DNA of 64,000 nucleotides from Gnetum montanum (GCA_015680685.1 MNCI01036181.1:36030-100029), one strand, 5' to 3'. Counted from the first letter of the stretch, positions 8,870 through 21,507 are shown. Translations and numbers: made by a program. Notes: generated from the letters alone by a model not told the origin.

Positions 8870-11371
8870 ATGTCTATTTTAAAAGGAAGTGATAATGCAT
8901 TGCAAGAACATTCATTGAAGAACTAATGAGATATATGTTGAAGAACACTAGAGTGACTAACCTCATGCAAGGGTTTCATATGTTCATGACCACCTTGATG
9001 ATACTCAAAGACTACATTCACCTAAGGTAGACAATCCTAGAGGAGACGAAGTAAGTCCTAGATGAGGGGAGGTCTCAAGGCCTAGGACCTCCTCAAAACC
9101 TAAAAAAGATAAATTAAAGGACCATGGGGAACACCATAGAAGCCATGGTAATCCCCTAGTTCCTCATCTTCTTCTTCCTCTTCAACATCTAGTTCTGACG
9201 AAGATGAACGTAGGTGTCGAGACAAAGCTCCACTATGGGGTCAAAATAAAAATAGAAATCAAAACCATGGGAAAAATCAAAGACACCAAAATGAACATAG
9301 ATAAAATCATCATAATCAGATAAATAAAAATAGAAATTTTCATCACAACATGTCTAGTGATGATGAACCCTTGTTGGCCACTAAGAGCATGTTGCAGATC
9401 ATAGAGGTAGTTAAAATACCCCATAGGCATTGTAGGAAAAGTCACATCTAAAGGTTTGATATGAATAATATCCCTAAATTTGTGGGGGGCTATGATTCTA
9501 ATCCAAAACACCATTTACATGCCTTTCATGATGCCTATGTCTTACAAAACATTGAAAGTGGGTGGCAAAAGCTTAAGCTCTTTACTAGGATACTAATAGA
9601 TAAAGCCAACGTGTGGTATAGATCATTGAAATCAAATTCAATTTGTCGATGGTCCACAATGTTGAAACTCTTTAACAATAAATACCAAACTTATGCGAGG
9701 GTGGCCAACCTAAGAAAATGAATCCAAGGATGGAAACAAGAACCACGTGAACCCTTGGATATGGCCCTAGATAGATATTATTCTTTATTGAATAGAACAG
9801 GCCATGATTTCTCTGAGAAAGAGTAACTTTTCCACATCATAGATGGGCTTTATTATGAAAAAAGGGAGACTCTTGGGATGTATGCTCAAGGTCAATTACA
9901 TGGGCTACAAAGCCATCAGATTCAAGAGCTAATCGAGCATGTGGAAAAAGAAGAAGGAGAGCTATGCAATTGGGAGAATGTTGAGAAATATCACTTAGAC
10001 CCAACTCTGCAAAAGAAGAAGGTCCACATCTATGATAAGGAGAAAGAGGTAGCTCTTAATAAGGTGATTTCACAACAAACCTTATTGATACAGAAGTCTA
10101 TCAATGAACTTGAAGCAAAGTTTGATAGGATGTTGGAGTGGATAAATGAGAAAGTTATAACTTTCGTAGAAACTATAGAGGAGAAGGTAACACAAAATGA
10201 ATTAATTCATCACAAGAAATGGAGGAAGAAGAATCAAGAAATAGCTAGGAACACTTATTAGCAAATAAGGAAAATGGCTGAAGAAAAAGAGGCTATAGAC
10301 TCAACCATAGAAGAAGATGATGGATGTGACACTTGCATATATGACCATCCGAAGGGCTATTGCCTAGTCATGCTACATCTACATGAGTATTGGGCTTTTG
10401 CATTAAATTCCAAGTTCATACATAAGCACATGCCTAGGAAATTACCTTTCTCACAAGGTAATTATAGACAACCCTACAACCAGTTGTACTATCCTAGGGG
10501 GATGTCTTACCAGCCTCAACACTATCATCAATTGTAGTAGTGACATCCACAGTCATGGGGGAGGCCATCATCAAACCAGCCCTACCCTTATTGCAAACTG
10601 AACCTATATAGATATTATGTTCAACAACCTATTTCCCCAACTAGTTCTACATCATCTACTTCAAATTGCTACTATCACTCTCCTAAGTATCATCAACCTA
10701 TGAAATCTCTTGAAGGATCACCACCTCACACCTCTTACCCTCCATCATATCCTCAATATTCTCATACTCCATTCCATCACATGTCATAGCTAGCCACACA
10801 TGAAAATTCAACATCACAACATCAACAAAAGAATGCCACTTGTGCTACGAATGTGCATAGACATGATAGTACTAGTAGGATCCCATCATAATCCCTGAGA
10901 TGTCCTTTCTTTAGGACAACTTCCATGCATAAGTGCAACACTCATGGACCTACTACATCATCCAAACTAGCACAATGCCAATCAAGTGCAATGCCTTCCC
11001 TTTCACAACCAATGTATACCAATCCTATGAAAAGGCCAACATTTGTCATTACTCAAACACCTAATAGAAGTAATGAAACTAGCAATGTTGAGAGACAAAC
11101 AAATCCATGCATACCTAATCATGATCAAGGATGTAGTTGTGGGCTAGACATTCGCAAATTTGATACAAATCATACTCTAATCCACTGTACATTTAACAAC
11201 CAAGTGTTTGAACAACAACCTATCTATGCAGTTGCCGCTAAACCAAGAGAAACCCAATGGCTTGAAAATGAAAGGTTAACACTATTTTACAAATGCATGG
11301 ACCCTACCTACTCACTAATTGATTCTTATCATGGTCAAGTGCTTAGTCATGGGGAAGATGCCCCATCATAA
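8870..11371 (+). pseudogene. gag: gag of element A (broken)
   Basis: The start codon at 8870 opens a capsid-type polyprotein now broken by stops and frame changes. The capsid core lies at about 9461-9830: FVGGYDSNPKHHLHAFHDAY, then KLKLFTRILIDKANVWYRSL, then WSTMLKLFNNKYQTYAR, the layout of plant retrotransposon gag domains. A helical segment rich in Glu/Lys (9878-10260) follows. Next is a zinc-knuckle-like motif CDTCIYDHPKGYC (10328-10366), also present in element B as CNICQYKHPKG. The tail (10540-11371) is Pro/Ser/His-rich and ends in a separate segment with CGLDIRKFDTNHTLIHC, not seen in element B. Gag would form the virus-like particle. Many stops correspond to former Arg or Gln codons. 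Confidence 0.8.
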
Positions 11372-13357
11372 CATTGAGAATTAATAAGTGTTGTTTCATC
11401 TTTTTCTCTTACAATTTTTTATAATGTTATCATTTCTTGATACAAATTTTTCCTATCCTTTTCAAATTTTTCCACATTTTTGTTTTCATTCCGTTTGTCA
11501 GTAATCTCACTTATGAATAAAACGATCTCATGTAGCCCATTGAGGTGAGGTTTTCTCTATGTTGTCAAGTCATGAGGAATTGATTATTTGGATAGTGAGG
11601 CCACATCACCCATCCATCCATCCAATTAGCAAGAGGTTCTTACCATGGTCATAATGATATTTCTTCTCATCATCAAACTAACAAATAATAAATTCATAAT
11701 CATTATGCCTAGATAGAAAAGTGAAGAACCAAGTAGGAATGTAAAAGGTGCAACATCAAGGGAATTTGTGGAGTCTTTTTGACCACTTCTGTATGTTCTA
11801 TCATGTTGCCAAGGTTGTAAATATATCCTTTTATATCTAACAAAAACTAGGAGTAAGAGTCTAATAAGTGCTACCTTACCATGTCACTAGAAAGACATGT
11901 TACCCATGCTTGAAGGTAGTCCTCTAGTAAGGTTGACACACATAAGAGTAAAATAAAAGGGCACTAAATAAATTTCTGAGGGTCCCACTAGAAAGCCATG
12001 TTACCCATGCCTAAAGGTTGGCAGAGTCTTAGGCTTCCAAAGAAGAAGAAGAAAAGTGCCATGAATAAACTCCTCCCTTGGACAAAAATGACAAGTGATG
12101 CTACTCCTTGCAACAGTGGTAGTCTTATGGTTGTTAATCAGAGAGATAAAAGAATGTGATGTCATTGGAATGTGGTTTGGACTTCGTTTGACTCTTGCAA
12201 AGAAGGGCTAATGATTACTTAATCATTAATAACACACAAGGATTCATTCTGCCTATTGTAAGACACCTCATGTCCCAATTTTTGCAATCCTTTCTAAAAT
12301 CCATCTCACCTTACTATTTTTGTGATCATAACTTGTGGTTTTGTGTAACATAGAATAATCTTCTCAAATTGGTGGTTTTAACATGTGTGTTTTGTTTAGT
12401 AGGTATGCATTGCATTCAATTTCTTTTGTGCCTATGAACATTTTTAGGTGTAGTTATACAAGGGCATTAAGGGTTGAAGCCTGCTTTGGGGAGGACCCAC
12501 TTGTATAACTATTGTAACTTGTACTTATCTAGCACAACCACATCATTGTGAATCTTCCAAATGCATAAATGATAAACTCAAAACCTTCCCTTATCATATA
12601 ACCAGTCCATTCTACCCCATAAATTCAATACCCCTTTTCTCACATCTTCTAAAGTTTTTAACACCTACGATTCCATCTTCTAACACTTTTGGTGCCTAAA
12701 TATAAATTCTCACTTACCTCAAAACTTTGGATTTTACATGAAACCTACCAAATAATCATAGAGCTTCATTTTCCATGCTGAATGTCCTCATAAAATGAAA
12801 TTNTAGGACCCTCATGGTATTCAAAAAATTCATTATCATCACTTGAAGCTAAGGGAGTTTTGACATTTCTCTCTCTCAACTAAGAGCTCTATGCAACCAA
12901 CTTCCACACGATATCTTGCTCCATAATACTCCTATTTTCATGGTTTTTGAACCTAGTTGAACCTAGAGTGTTCAATTTAGTTGGGGAAGGGTGCTTGCAT
13001 GGAAAACTTGCATCAATTTTTTAAAATTTGTTGTCACCTAGAAGGTATTATAAGTGAAAGCATGTTAAAAACCTTCAGTATCTTAATGAATAATCAATCG
13101 TATGAATTTCAAAATCTTTAATTTTCTAGCCCAAGGGACAATAATTGTCATTATAAGCCATACATAAGGGAAATGGAGCGAATTGTGAAGGGTTATAAAG
13201 GAATTTAACACTTTTGGGGCATTTTTCTTGAAGTTTTTCTAACTCTCCAATTACATGAGCTAAGAACTTAATGGAACTAAGGTCATGAGTAAGGTATAAA
13301 CTTGTCGAGGATAAATGGGAAACACCTTAGTAACACTAAATTCTTGATTGATTGTAG
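11372..13357 (+). other. Noncoding spacer of element A with motifs shared with element B
   Basis: Long AT-rich spacer between gag and the second ORF. It begins just after a polypurine-like run (agtcatggggaagatg, 11345-11360). Blocks shared with the spacer of element B are a tagtgaggccacatcacccatcc-like block near 11596-11625, the cactagaaagacatgttac block at 11885-11916 with a second copy at 11986-12017, and ttggggaggacccactt at 12487-12503. No pol-coding similarity. A short minus-strand frame at 13260-13520 is not convincing. One unknown base lies at 12803. Confidence 0.6.
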
Positions 13358-16138
13358 ATGGTCCCAAAAAGAGGCAAACAAAAAAGACCTTTGTAAGACA
13401 CAAGAATACATCTAAGAGGTGGTAGAGGCTAATTAGGAGAATAAGGCCCACCAGCCAAGCATGAAGAATAGGAGGCCCACTAGCCAAGCATGAAGAACAG
13501 GAGGCCCAATTATTTAACATTCATCAAGAGGCTTCTACTATAGGGTAGTTAGTCTAAGGGGACGTTGCTGAACCATAAGCTCCAGTGCAAGGGAAATGCT
13601 TCATGTTGTCCCAAGAATGCCTCTAAGCTATCCAAGAGCAATCCATGTTGACCATGGTCATCATGGAAATGAGCTTTGGGCCATTCATGGAATTTGCCCC
13701 TAAGGCAGTTAGAACTCAACTTCAAGCATCACCTCCATGGCACATCCTCTTTGAAAGTGGGGAATGGTACCTCAATGAAACATACCAATTTTGGTATAAT
13801 AAGGAAGAAGCCACCATGGTCGACATTGCCAAAGTCTCTATCTCTTTTTTAGTCAAGGCCATTGTAATGACTTTAAACATAGCTAATGTGGGGGGCCAAT
13901 GTAGCACATCTGTTTAGAAGGTCTGATGCAGAGACTTGGAAATTGTGGTTGAAGTGGGCATACAACAAAGAAAATAAGATATACAATGAGTTGACTTTGG
14001 AAAAAATGACTTACTTCAAAATAGATGCATACCATATCTTCCCAACTAAAGGGCTCAATAGAATATCAACTTATGTGGCTAGGGGAAGTGCAACTTTGAT
14101 GGGCAAATACAATGTCAATCTTGCCCAATTGTACTTCATGGAAATTCAAAGGAAATTCGAGGAAAGAAAGGTAGGGAAGCTGACACTCCCATTTCGTTTC
14201 CTAATTAGAAAGCTATGCAAGTGAGATGGAACCCTGGGTTACACTAATGATGTTCCTAGGAGGAATTAGAATGCTTCTTTCATTGAATTGCTCAAACCCA
14301 TAGCATCAAGGAAAGACCTTGGTGATGAACAAGAACTAGAAAAGAAGCCAGAACAAGAACTAGAATAGGAGCCTGAGTAAGAACTAGTGTAATGGAAAGA
14401 GCTACAAGATCCACCACCACCACCACAAGACTATAGGCCTACAATGAGCCATCTACAGAGAATAGTCAAAACTCTTAGTTGGGGAAGTAGGGATGAATCA
14501 AACCTCTTCTAGGTCATCAATGATGCTATGTAGCCTATAGTTTTCACTAATCCATAAAAGGGGTAGATTTCTTTGTCATTAGGAGAAGAAGCCCAATGGT
14601 CACAACAAATCTCTAGAAGTGTTGCATATTTTCAAGTAATGCTCAAAATGGAAGAAGGTGCCATTGTCATTGTCATGCAGCACCAAGATGTGGCAAGCAT
14701 AGCAGAAGTTATCATAGATCATATTAAAGAATCTTCTAACATGTTTGTTGTGCCTCTAGTAGATTTGAATGAAACTAAAGATGTGTAAATGTTAGCTAGG
14801 ACTTCAATGACTCTTACAGTCCATGAGGATGTGCTTAGTAGATTGCTGTAGTCTGGAAAAGTAATGATAACTCTGTTTGACATCCCTAGTGATGTCATTG
14901 TAGTACAATTGGATCTCATTGTCACAAAATAAAAATTGATCATGGCAGAGACTAGGGCAGAGCATGCTGAAGTAGAAGTGCACAAGTTACAATAGGAGCT
15001 CATCACCTTGAGAGCTGAAAGGAGGGATCCTTCCAAATTCATTATGCTTGATTAGTTAGAACAATTCTAAATAGAGTAGCTGGGCTAATTGATTGAATAG
15101 AACATAATTGTTAAATAGGAAAAGGAGAAAATGATCTAGAATGCCTCAACCAGCAAAGCCCAAGCATATGCCCATAAGAAGGCATTGACTATTGCATAAG
15201 AGAAGAATAAATAGCTTGTTGCTGATAATGCAAGGTTAACCACTGTAGAGAAACAAAAAAAATATCTTGGAAGAAAGTATCCACTAGTTGAGAGAACAAT
15301 TGGTAAGGGTCAACCAAGACATAAGTAGATTGGCTAGAGAAAATCCAACCCTTTCAATGGAGGATGACCATGCAATCCACAAAAAATTTGCAATTGACAT
15401 AAGCATGTGTTAAAATGAGGTCAAGAAAACAAAAAGCTGAAGGAGCACATTAAGGACCAAATTAGCATGTACAAATAGATTAATAAAAAATAAATCTAGA
15501 TGGCAAAGGCCTTCATCAATTCCATGTCAATGTAGAATCTTGAATGATAGCCAATCTTGGATAGCTATGCCTTAGTCCACCAAGTGGAAGTGAAGAATAA
15601 GGACCTAAAGATTGAAGATTTGAAAGAGTACATAGCATTGGCTAACCTTCACTATGCTAACCTTACCATGTTAACACCAAGTTGACCTAGAAATAAGTTG
15701 GAACAACAAGTAGCAACCACTTATGCCTTATATGAAAAAGAGTTTGCAGATAGGAAAAGTGCTCTTCAAAAACTCCACATGGCAAACTCAGAATTGGAAG
15801 TAATTAAGGCTCACTACCATGGGCAAAGAGATGTAGCCTTGGATCTAGCTAAAAGATTAACAAACCATCATTAACTAAAAGAAAAGGCTAGAGCTTTCAA
15901 GGAGGAATGGTAGTAGTTCATAGCATGATGCATGAAAGCAAATCAAATGTTCTTGTAGCTACCATGTGCATAGGATGTACTGGTTCCAACACACATAAGG
16001 TTATCAACCTTTATGGCACATGATCCAAGAATGAAGGAGAAGAAGTTGTAGGTGCTCCTAAATCACTATAAATTCTGGAAGCTTGATGACAAGGGGAAGC
16101 AACCCATGGAAGAGCCATCACCTCTAGGAACTACATGA
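13358..16138 (+). pseudogene. Second (env-position) ORF of element A, broken
   Basis: The proposed start (13358) is preceded by ttgattgtag and reads M-V-P-K-R-G-K; element B starts its ORF with M-A-S-K-G-K. The N-terminal half (13640-14230) reads FGPFMEFAPKAVRTQLQA, YLNETYQFWYNKEE, then LAQLYFMEIQRKFEERKVGK and LPFRFLIRKLCK. These segments align with element B at 51960-52500. The C-terminal half (about 14930-16138) is a long heptad-rich coiled coil ending at 16136-16138. In Athila-type elements an ORF in this position has been called env-like. I see no clear signal peptide or transmembrane segment, so the function is unknown. There are dozens of stops, mostly TAG/TAA in place of Gln. Confidence 0.65.
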
Positions 16139-16319
16139 GCTTTCCCAGTTTTGTTATTTTGTTGTTTTTTCATGATGTGTCCATTTTGTGTAAAATCTAC
16201 TATGGCATGAATAGTTAAGTTGTGTGTTTATTTAAGTTAATCAATAATCCCATACCTTCCCAATATTTTTTAAAGAACTTGTTCCTCATTTTTATTTAAC
16301 TTGAGGTCGAGTTTTCATT

Positions 16320-16333
16320 TAGTCGTGGGGGTA
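16320..16333 (+). promoter_or_regulatory. 3' polypurine tract of element A
   Basis: tagtcgtgggggta lies immediately before the 3' LTR start and would prime plus-strand DNA synthesis. Element B has agtcatgggagta in the same place (62350-62362). Confidence 0.75.
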
Positions 16334-17222
16334 TGATGAGTGATGTTTTGTAGGGCTGCAATATCAGGTATTCAATATTAGAGCCATGATGTTAGGTATC
16401 TAATATCAAGGAAAAACCTTCAATGTTAGGGATTTGATATTGCTCCTTCTATGCTAGCCTATAAATACCACACTTGGGTGCATGGTTGGGATATAGTAAA
16501 TAGGAGATAAATAGTTATATTCATAGATTTTGATAGATTTTAAGTTTTGTTCATTTCTAGTGCATGTCTAAAGCATGATGTTAAGTGATTTTACAACATC
16601 CTTATTCGAGTGTGACATACTTGGACATGTTACATGTTCGATAATAAAGATCGAGATTACTTCCATCATTGTAGCATCCACTTAGCTTTATCATTGTTAA
16701 TTGGTTAATTGTTTACTATTTTCCTTAGTTAATGTTGTCATTCATTACTCTTTATTATTTCTATCATTAAGCAAAATGAGCACGAATAATCGCAAGTGCT
16801 TAAGTGTAACTACTTGGTAACCTAATAGTGTTATCGTTTGTTATGCATAGTAATGGTACATCTGGTAACCTCAATGGTAGTCGCATAAAGTCCAAGGCAT
16901 GTATGAAAGGTTAGGAATGGACACTCATCACACATAGGCTAGTTTAGACTTTACTTTTGATTGTTAATTAGATTAAATAATTAGTTTCTTTATTATCATT
17001 AAGAGTAGCTTAGGGCCAAACAACATCAATTATCATATGCCTCACTTCAGACTAAAGCATACGTGATAAAGCTACCACTAGTCCAAGTGGGAAGACAATG
17101 AACTACAATCAAGGCATAACAATTTAGATGCACAACTAGTCCCATCTACGGATTTTGACCAGATCGTGCATAGACACTTGTGATTCTTATGGTTGGATGT
17201 AGGGGTACCTTTCCACTCATTA
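16334..17222 (+). mobile_element. 3' LTR of element A
   Basis: 889 bp, beginning TGATGAGTGATG and ending ccactcatta (CA changed to TA), followed directly by the ataat target duplication. It keeps the 58 bp missing from the 5' copy, between ACTAGT at 17077 and 17135. U3 repeats AATATC/GATATT variants from about 16360, then cctataaatacc (near 16458) and the AATAAAGATCGAG block (near 16644). Confidence 0.88.
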
Positions 17223-17689
17223 ATAATTTTTGCATTTCATCATGCAACAATCATTGGTAGAATGAACATAATCAAGCTTCAAGCATTACCACATAGTGAT
17301 AACACTTGGTACGCCAAATAGCGATATTGCTTAGTAATACTAGTGGTTAATGCACATGTCTAGAACATGATGGAAAGTTAAAGATGGATACTTATTGCCC
17401 ATAAGATAGACTAGGATTTATTTCATTTATTTTAATAATTAGTAAATTAAATAAATTCTATGTTTTCACTTAGTTTAGACATGACCAACACAACATCAAC
17501 GCTTATACACCTCACCTAGACTAAACCATATGAATATAAGATTGTAATTAGTTGATGTGGGAAGAAAGAGATTTACAATCACCTAACAAGGTTGAACACT
17601 ATTACTTCTCTATTCACAAATTATAGCATAGTCTACTATGATGCTTGTATATCATATGATTGGGTTTTGGGCATACTCACTACTCATCA
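17223..17689 (+). mobile_element. 5' LTR of element C, right part
   Basis: Continuation of 7502-7910 after the insertion of element A. It has the same motif order as the R/U5 part of element A's LTRs (heavily diverged) and ends in ctactcatca. Confidence 0.6.
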
Positions 17690-17691
17690 TT

Positions 17692-17709
17692 TAGCATCAT
17701 TGTAGGGGA
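17692..17709 (+). promoter_or_regulatory. Primer binding site of element C
   Basis: TAGCATCATTGTAGGGGA follows the LTR end and is a decayed match to the tRNA-Asp site TGGCGCCGTTGCCGGGGA. Nearly all mismatches are transitions. Confidence 0.65.
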
Positions 17710-17829
17710 TGGTACTAGTAGTTTAGTTTAGTTAATTAGCATTATAAATACTTGTTGTAAAGATTTTAATTATTTATCTTTGAAAATATTTGATATTATT
17801 TAAGTTTTACATGCTAATTCAATCATGTT

Positions 17830-19560
17830 TACTTCTCATAGATCTAATAGCCTACTACTAGATGGAAATCTTACAATGAATCATGATAGAAATGTTGATG
17901 ATAAAATAAATTAACCATATCAAGTGAGGGTCACTTAAAGATGTCAAGAATTTACTTTCTTGACTGCACCTTTATCTTTCATCAGGATGAACAAACATGA
18001 TGTCGAAACTTGCAATGTAATATTGTGCTATTGCCTAATAAAGTAACTCCATCATGTTAACAAACACATGTCTAGATATTACTAATTAATCAAGGCCTAG
18101 TGTAGGTTTGATTGTCATATAAATGCAAGATACAAGCATCACAAGGATAAGTAGATGATACCTTTCACATCCCAATTAGAAAAAGAGGATACATACTATC
18201 AATTTGGAAGGTTCCATTGTCATTGGTCCACTTCTTGTCCTTTTATCTTCAACATTAAGAACTTGGAGCATCAAATACTACACTCAAACTTAGTATACAA
18301 TCCCAAAGGTGATGGGCATGGTTCTAGAACAAGAAGGTCTTCAAGGCTTAGGACCTCTAGTAGAACTAGAGAAAAAGTATAAATGAGCCAAGGTAGGGGG
18401 CAGAGTCAACATGGTTCTTCTAGCTCATCATCTTTTTCTTCCTTCCAATTATCCAACTTTGATGACGATGAATGTAGAGAATGAGGTAGAGTGCTAAACA
18501 AAAATTAGAATAAGCATCCTGATGACCATCACATGAGAGATCATGAAAGATAAAGAGATAACAATTATGACAATAAGCATGAAAGAAGGCACCAAATGTA
18601 CAAAAGAAAAGACCATCATGATAGGGTAGGTAGGGATTATAATTGTAATGATGACTTTGACATACTAGATGAAGATGGAAAACTATGGTTGATAATGAAA
18701 AGTATGATTTGGATTCATGAGGATGTGAGAATTCCTACCAAGCATTAGAAAGAAATTTACATCAAATAATTGAATATGAATCACATTTTAAAGTTTGAGG
18801 AAGTTTACAATGTAGATCCAAAACATCATCTGTAGGCCATCCATGATGCTTGCACCTTACAAAAAATTAAAAAAAAAATGACAAAAACTGAAGCTATTCT
18901 CTAGAACACTCATAAAGAAAACTAAATGTTAGTATAAATGTTTGGAGCCTATTTCAATACATTAATTGATAATGATGCTTGAGCTCTTCAAAAAGAAGTA
19001 CCAAACTTACTTAAAAGTGTTAAATTTAAGAAAATAAAATTTAGGGGTGGAAGTAAGGAAATCATGAATCCTTTGAGGCAACCCTAGTTAAGTACTATTC
19101 TTTGTTGTATCGATGCCTAAGCCATGGATTTTCTCAAAAGGAATATTTTGCCATATCATAGAGGGGCTAAGAAATAAAACTAGAGAGACCCTTGGGATCT
19201 ATACTTAAGGAAAAATATCAAAACTAAGGGTCCAATGGATCCAAAGGTTAATAGATCAAGTGGCCAAAGAATAGGAAGAACCCTAAAAAAGTGAGAATGA
19301 AAAATAGTATAATAAAAACCCATTCCTTTGCACAAGGGATATTGATGCCTATGACATGTAGGAAAAAGAGGCTCATCTAGATGAAGTGGTTCAAAGAAAA
19401 ATTGTATCAATGCAAAAATTCATCATAAGAATTGTGACAAAGGTTGATAAGATGTGAGATTCAATAAATAAAAAATTTACATCCACTTAAAAAATTATGG
19501 ATGAACAAACAAAGCAAGTTGGATCTAAGGATCAAGATGGTAGGAAGAGAAATGAAAAAT
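17830..19560 (+). pseudogene. gag: gag of element C (heavily decayed)
   Basis: Related to the gag of elements A and B. The N-terminal part is visible in the open stretch 18155-18382 (YYQFGRFHCHWSTSCPF and a Ser/Arg-rich tail). The capsid-like core is near 18770-19160: KFEEVYNVDPKHHL corresponds to KFVGGYDSNPKHHL in element A. A Lys/Glu-rich helix follows to about 19560, where similarity stops just before a new sequence starting tgtaataccc. No zinc-knuckle region, pol or 3' LTR of this element was found downstream, so element C is truncated or interrupted. Confidence 0.55.
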
Positions 19561-21507
19561 GTAATACCCTTATTCCTAGAATCTTTAATCTTGATATGTG
19601 TATGTAGTATGGGTTGTTTATGTGAGCATGTGTGTTAATTAATTTGTACATAGTCTTGTGTGCCTTTGTAATGATATTTTATTACTTAGTATAAGTTCAT
19701 TTAATGTGGATTTTAATAGAATATTGTGGTGTTTTTAATGATGATGATGCATGTTTTATATTATATGTTACATATGATATAATGACTACATCATGGATTT
19801 ATGATTTTAACTTCATATGTGCACTAATTCTATTGGAACTTGTCGCTAGGTACCATGATGTTGACTAACTGACACACATGGGATATGGTCATGATAGTGT
19901 ATTGGATTGTTTGTGATGCTTATGTGCAATTCTCATGTTATATTATTTGGTATGATATATGGATTGGCTAGAGGTTTTTGACAACAATTTTATTTAATTA
20001 GTAGGATGTTTCCTTTTTATTTTATAAGAAAATAGTATTTTAGAAAAAATTATAGACAACATGGATTTTTTAATTAATAGAATAGAATAAAAAATTTTAT
20101 TAAAAGATATAACACATTTTTTTGCTAGAAGAGTTAGTTAAGTATAAAAATGATAAATTTGGGATTTAATTTGGTTTTTCATGAACTTGGGTTTTAATTA
20201 GGGATTTTCCACAAATTTGAATTTTGACCATTTACTTTGTCATGGGGATTTTGGAAAGTACTTACAGGTTTTACTAGTTTTCATGAATAAGATAGAAATA
20301 TTTTCTTGGAGATTGGTGTAATTCCTTATCTTTTCTTAGATATTGGAGGTGCTTTCATGATGGTTTTAACTAAGGTTTCAATGATAGTTTTCTTGATAAG
20401 GGCTTTCCTTAGATCTTTCTTTTATCACTTTGGATGTAAAAGAATTATGCATTTATGTCTTTTATTTGTTATAAAATTTATTGGGCAAGTTATTCCTTGG
20501 ATTTCCATAAAATTCAGTTAGCAAGGTTTTGGGATTTCAAGTTTTCATGAAACTTGGTGGATGAGATTTTCCATTAAATCTTGAATTACTTGAGGTTTTA
20601 TGATTTCATATGATGTGTTGGATTAAATCTAGATTGGACATGCCTTTATGCCTTTTTCCCTTGGATTTAGAGGTCTTAATTTTAGTTTTTGGATTTTTGT
20701 TATGACAAAAGTATGAATCAAATTTGCAAGTATGTTTAGGCAACCTGATAATCTAATCAACTTGATGTATAGATAGGATGTTTGACTTAAAAATGCACGT
20801 TTCAAACCACTCCCAAGTTCATTTAATAGGACTATGAATTTTTGAAAAGTAGGATTTTTCCTTGGTTTGGGTAACTAGACAATACAATTAACTACATTGA
20901 AAGGTGCTAAAAATATGTTTGATCTTGTATGGATGGACAAGACCCTTAGGGTTATTGATCAAACAGAGAAACTGAAAGATAGAAAAGTGCAGTGGAATCT
21001 TGGAATCTTGCTAGTTTAATGCTAAATAAACATGAAAATTGTGTAATTAATATGGAAAGTTGTGAAATCTTATTGTTGATCATGACATCTTCCATGTAAT
21101 ACGAGAGGCCTTAGTGTAATAACATTGCTCTGGCATTCTCTCGTACTTGAAAGAAGCAATGTCCTCAAAGCTTAAATCTTTGTTTGTATGCACCTTTAAA
21201 GGTGGAGAGCATAATGGATGTCAAGAGTATTGAATAGCTCAAAATTCATTTAACAACTATAAACAAGAAGATTCAATAGTTAGGATAAATCATTGTAAAG
21301 TAGAATGTTGAACTCAACTTGACATCCAACTAAGGCCTAGAGATGCTCATGCAACCAAGGTTGAAGAAAAAATGGCTTGTCCTTTTTCATGCAAATTGTA
21401 CCAAACTTTCTACCTAGAGTAAAACTTGCTTAAAATGTAAACCATTTTTCTAGACATGTAGTGAATAGAGATGTAGTTTTTCTAAGGCATTCATTCCTTT
21501 GTCTCAA
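19561..21507. other. Unresolved retroelement-derived sequence
   Basis: It begins tgtaataccc at 19564, a common start for LTRs of Tekay-type chromoviruses or, reversed, the end of such an LTR. A second tgtaataacattgctct occurs at 21115 and is identical over 17 bp with the LTR end of element H at 23728. Open frames are short and lack motifs. I cannot define element boundaries here. Confidence 0.35.

Larger units (their letters stand above)
7916..17222 (+). mobile_element. Element A: Athila-like LTR retrotransposon with gag and second ORF but no pol
   Basis: A 9.3-kb element bounded by ataat target duplications (7911-7915 and 17223-17227). Parts in order: 5' LTR 7916-8745, tRNA-Asp primer site 8747-8764, gag remnant 8870-11371, noncoding spacer to 13357, second ORF remnant 13358-16138, polypurine tract 16320-16333, 3' LTR 16334-17222. 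No reverse transcriptase, RNase H or integrase motif is seen between gag and the second ORF, whereas the related element B has all of them. Element A is therefore a non-autonomous arrangement or an internal deletion derivative. Both coding parts hold many stops, so it is dead. It sits inside the LTR of element C. Confidence 0.88.

Noticed and set aside
13260-13520. Minus-strand gene of 86 codons
   Set aside because: It is in the spacer and overlaps the start of the second ORF of element A; composition is that of decayed noncoding sequence and no motif is visible.
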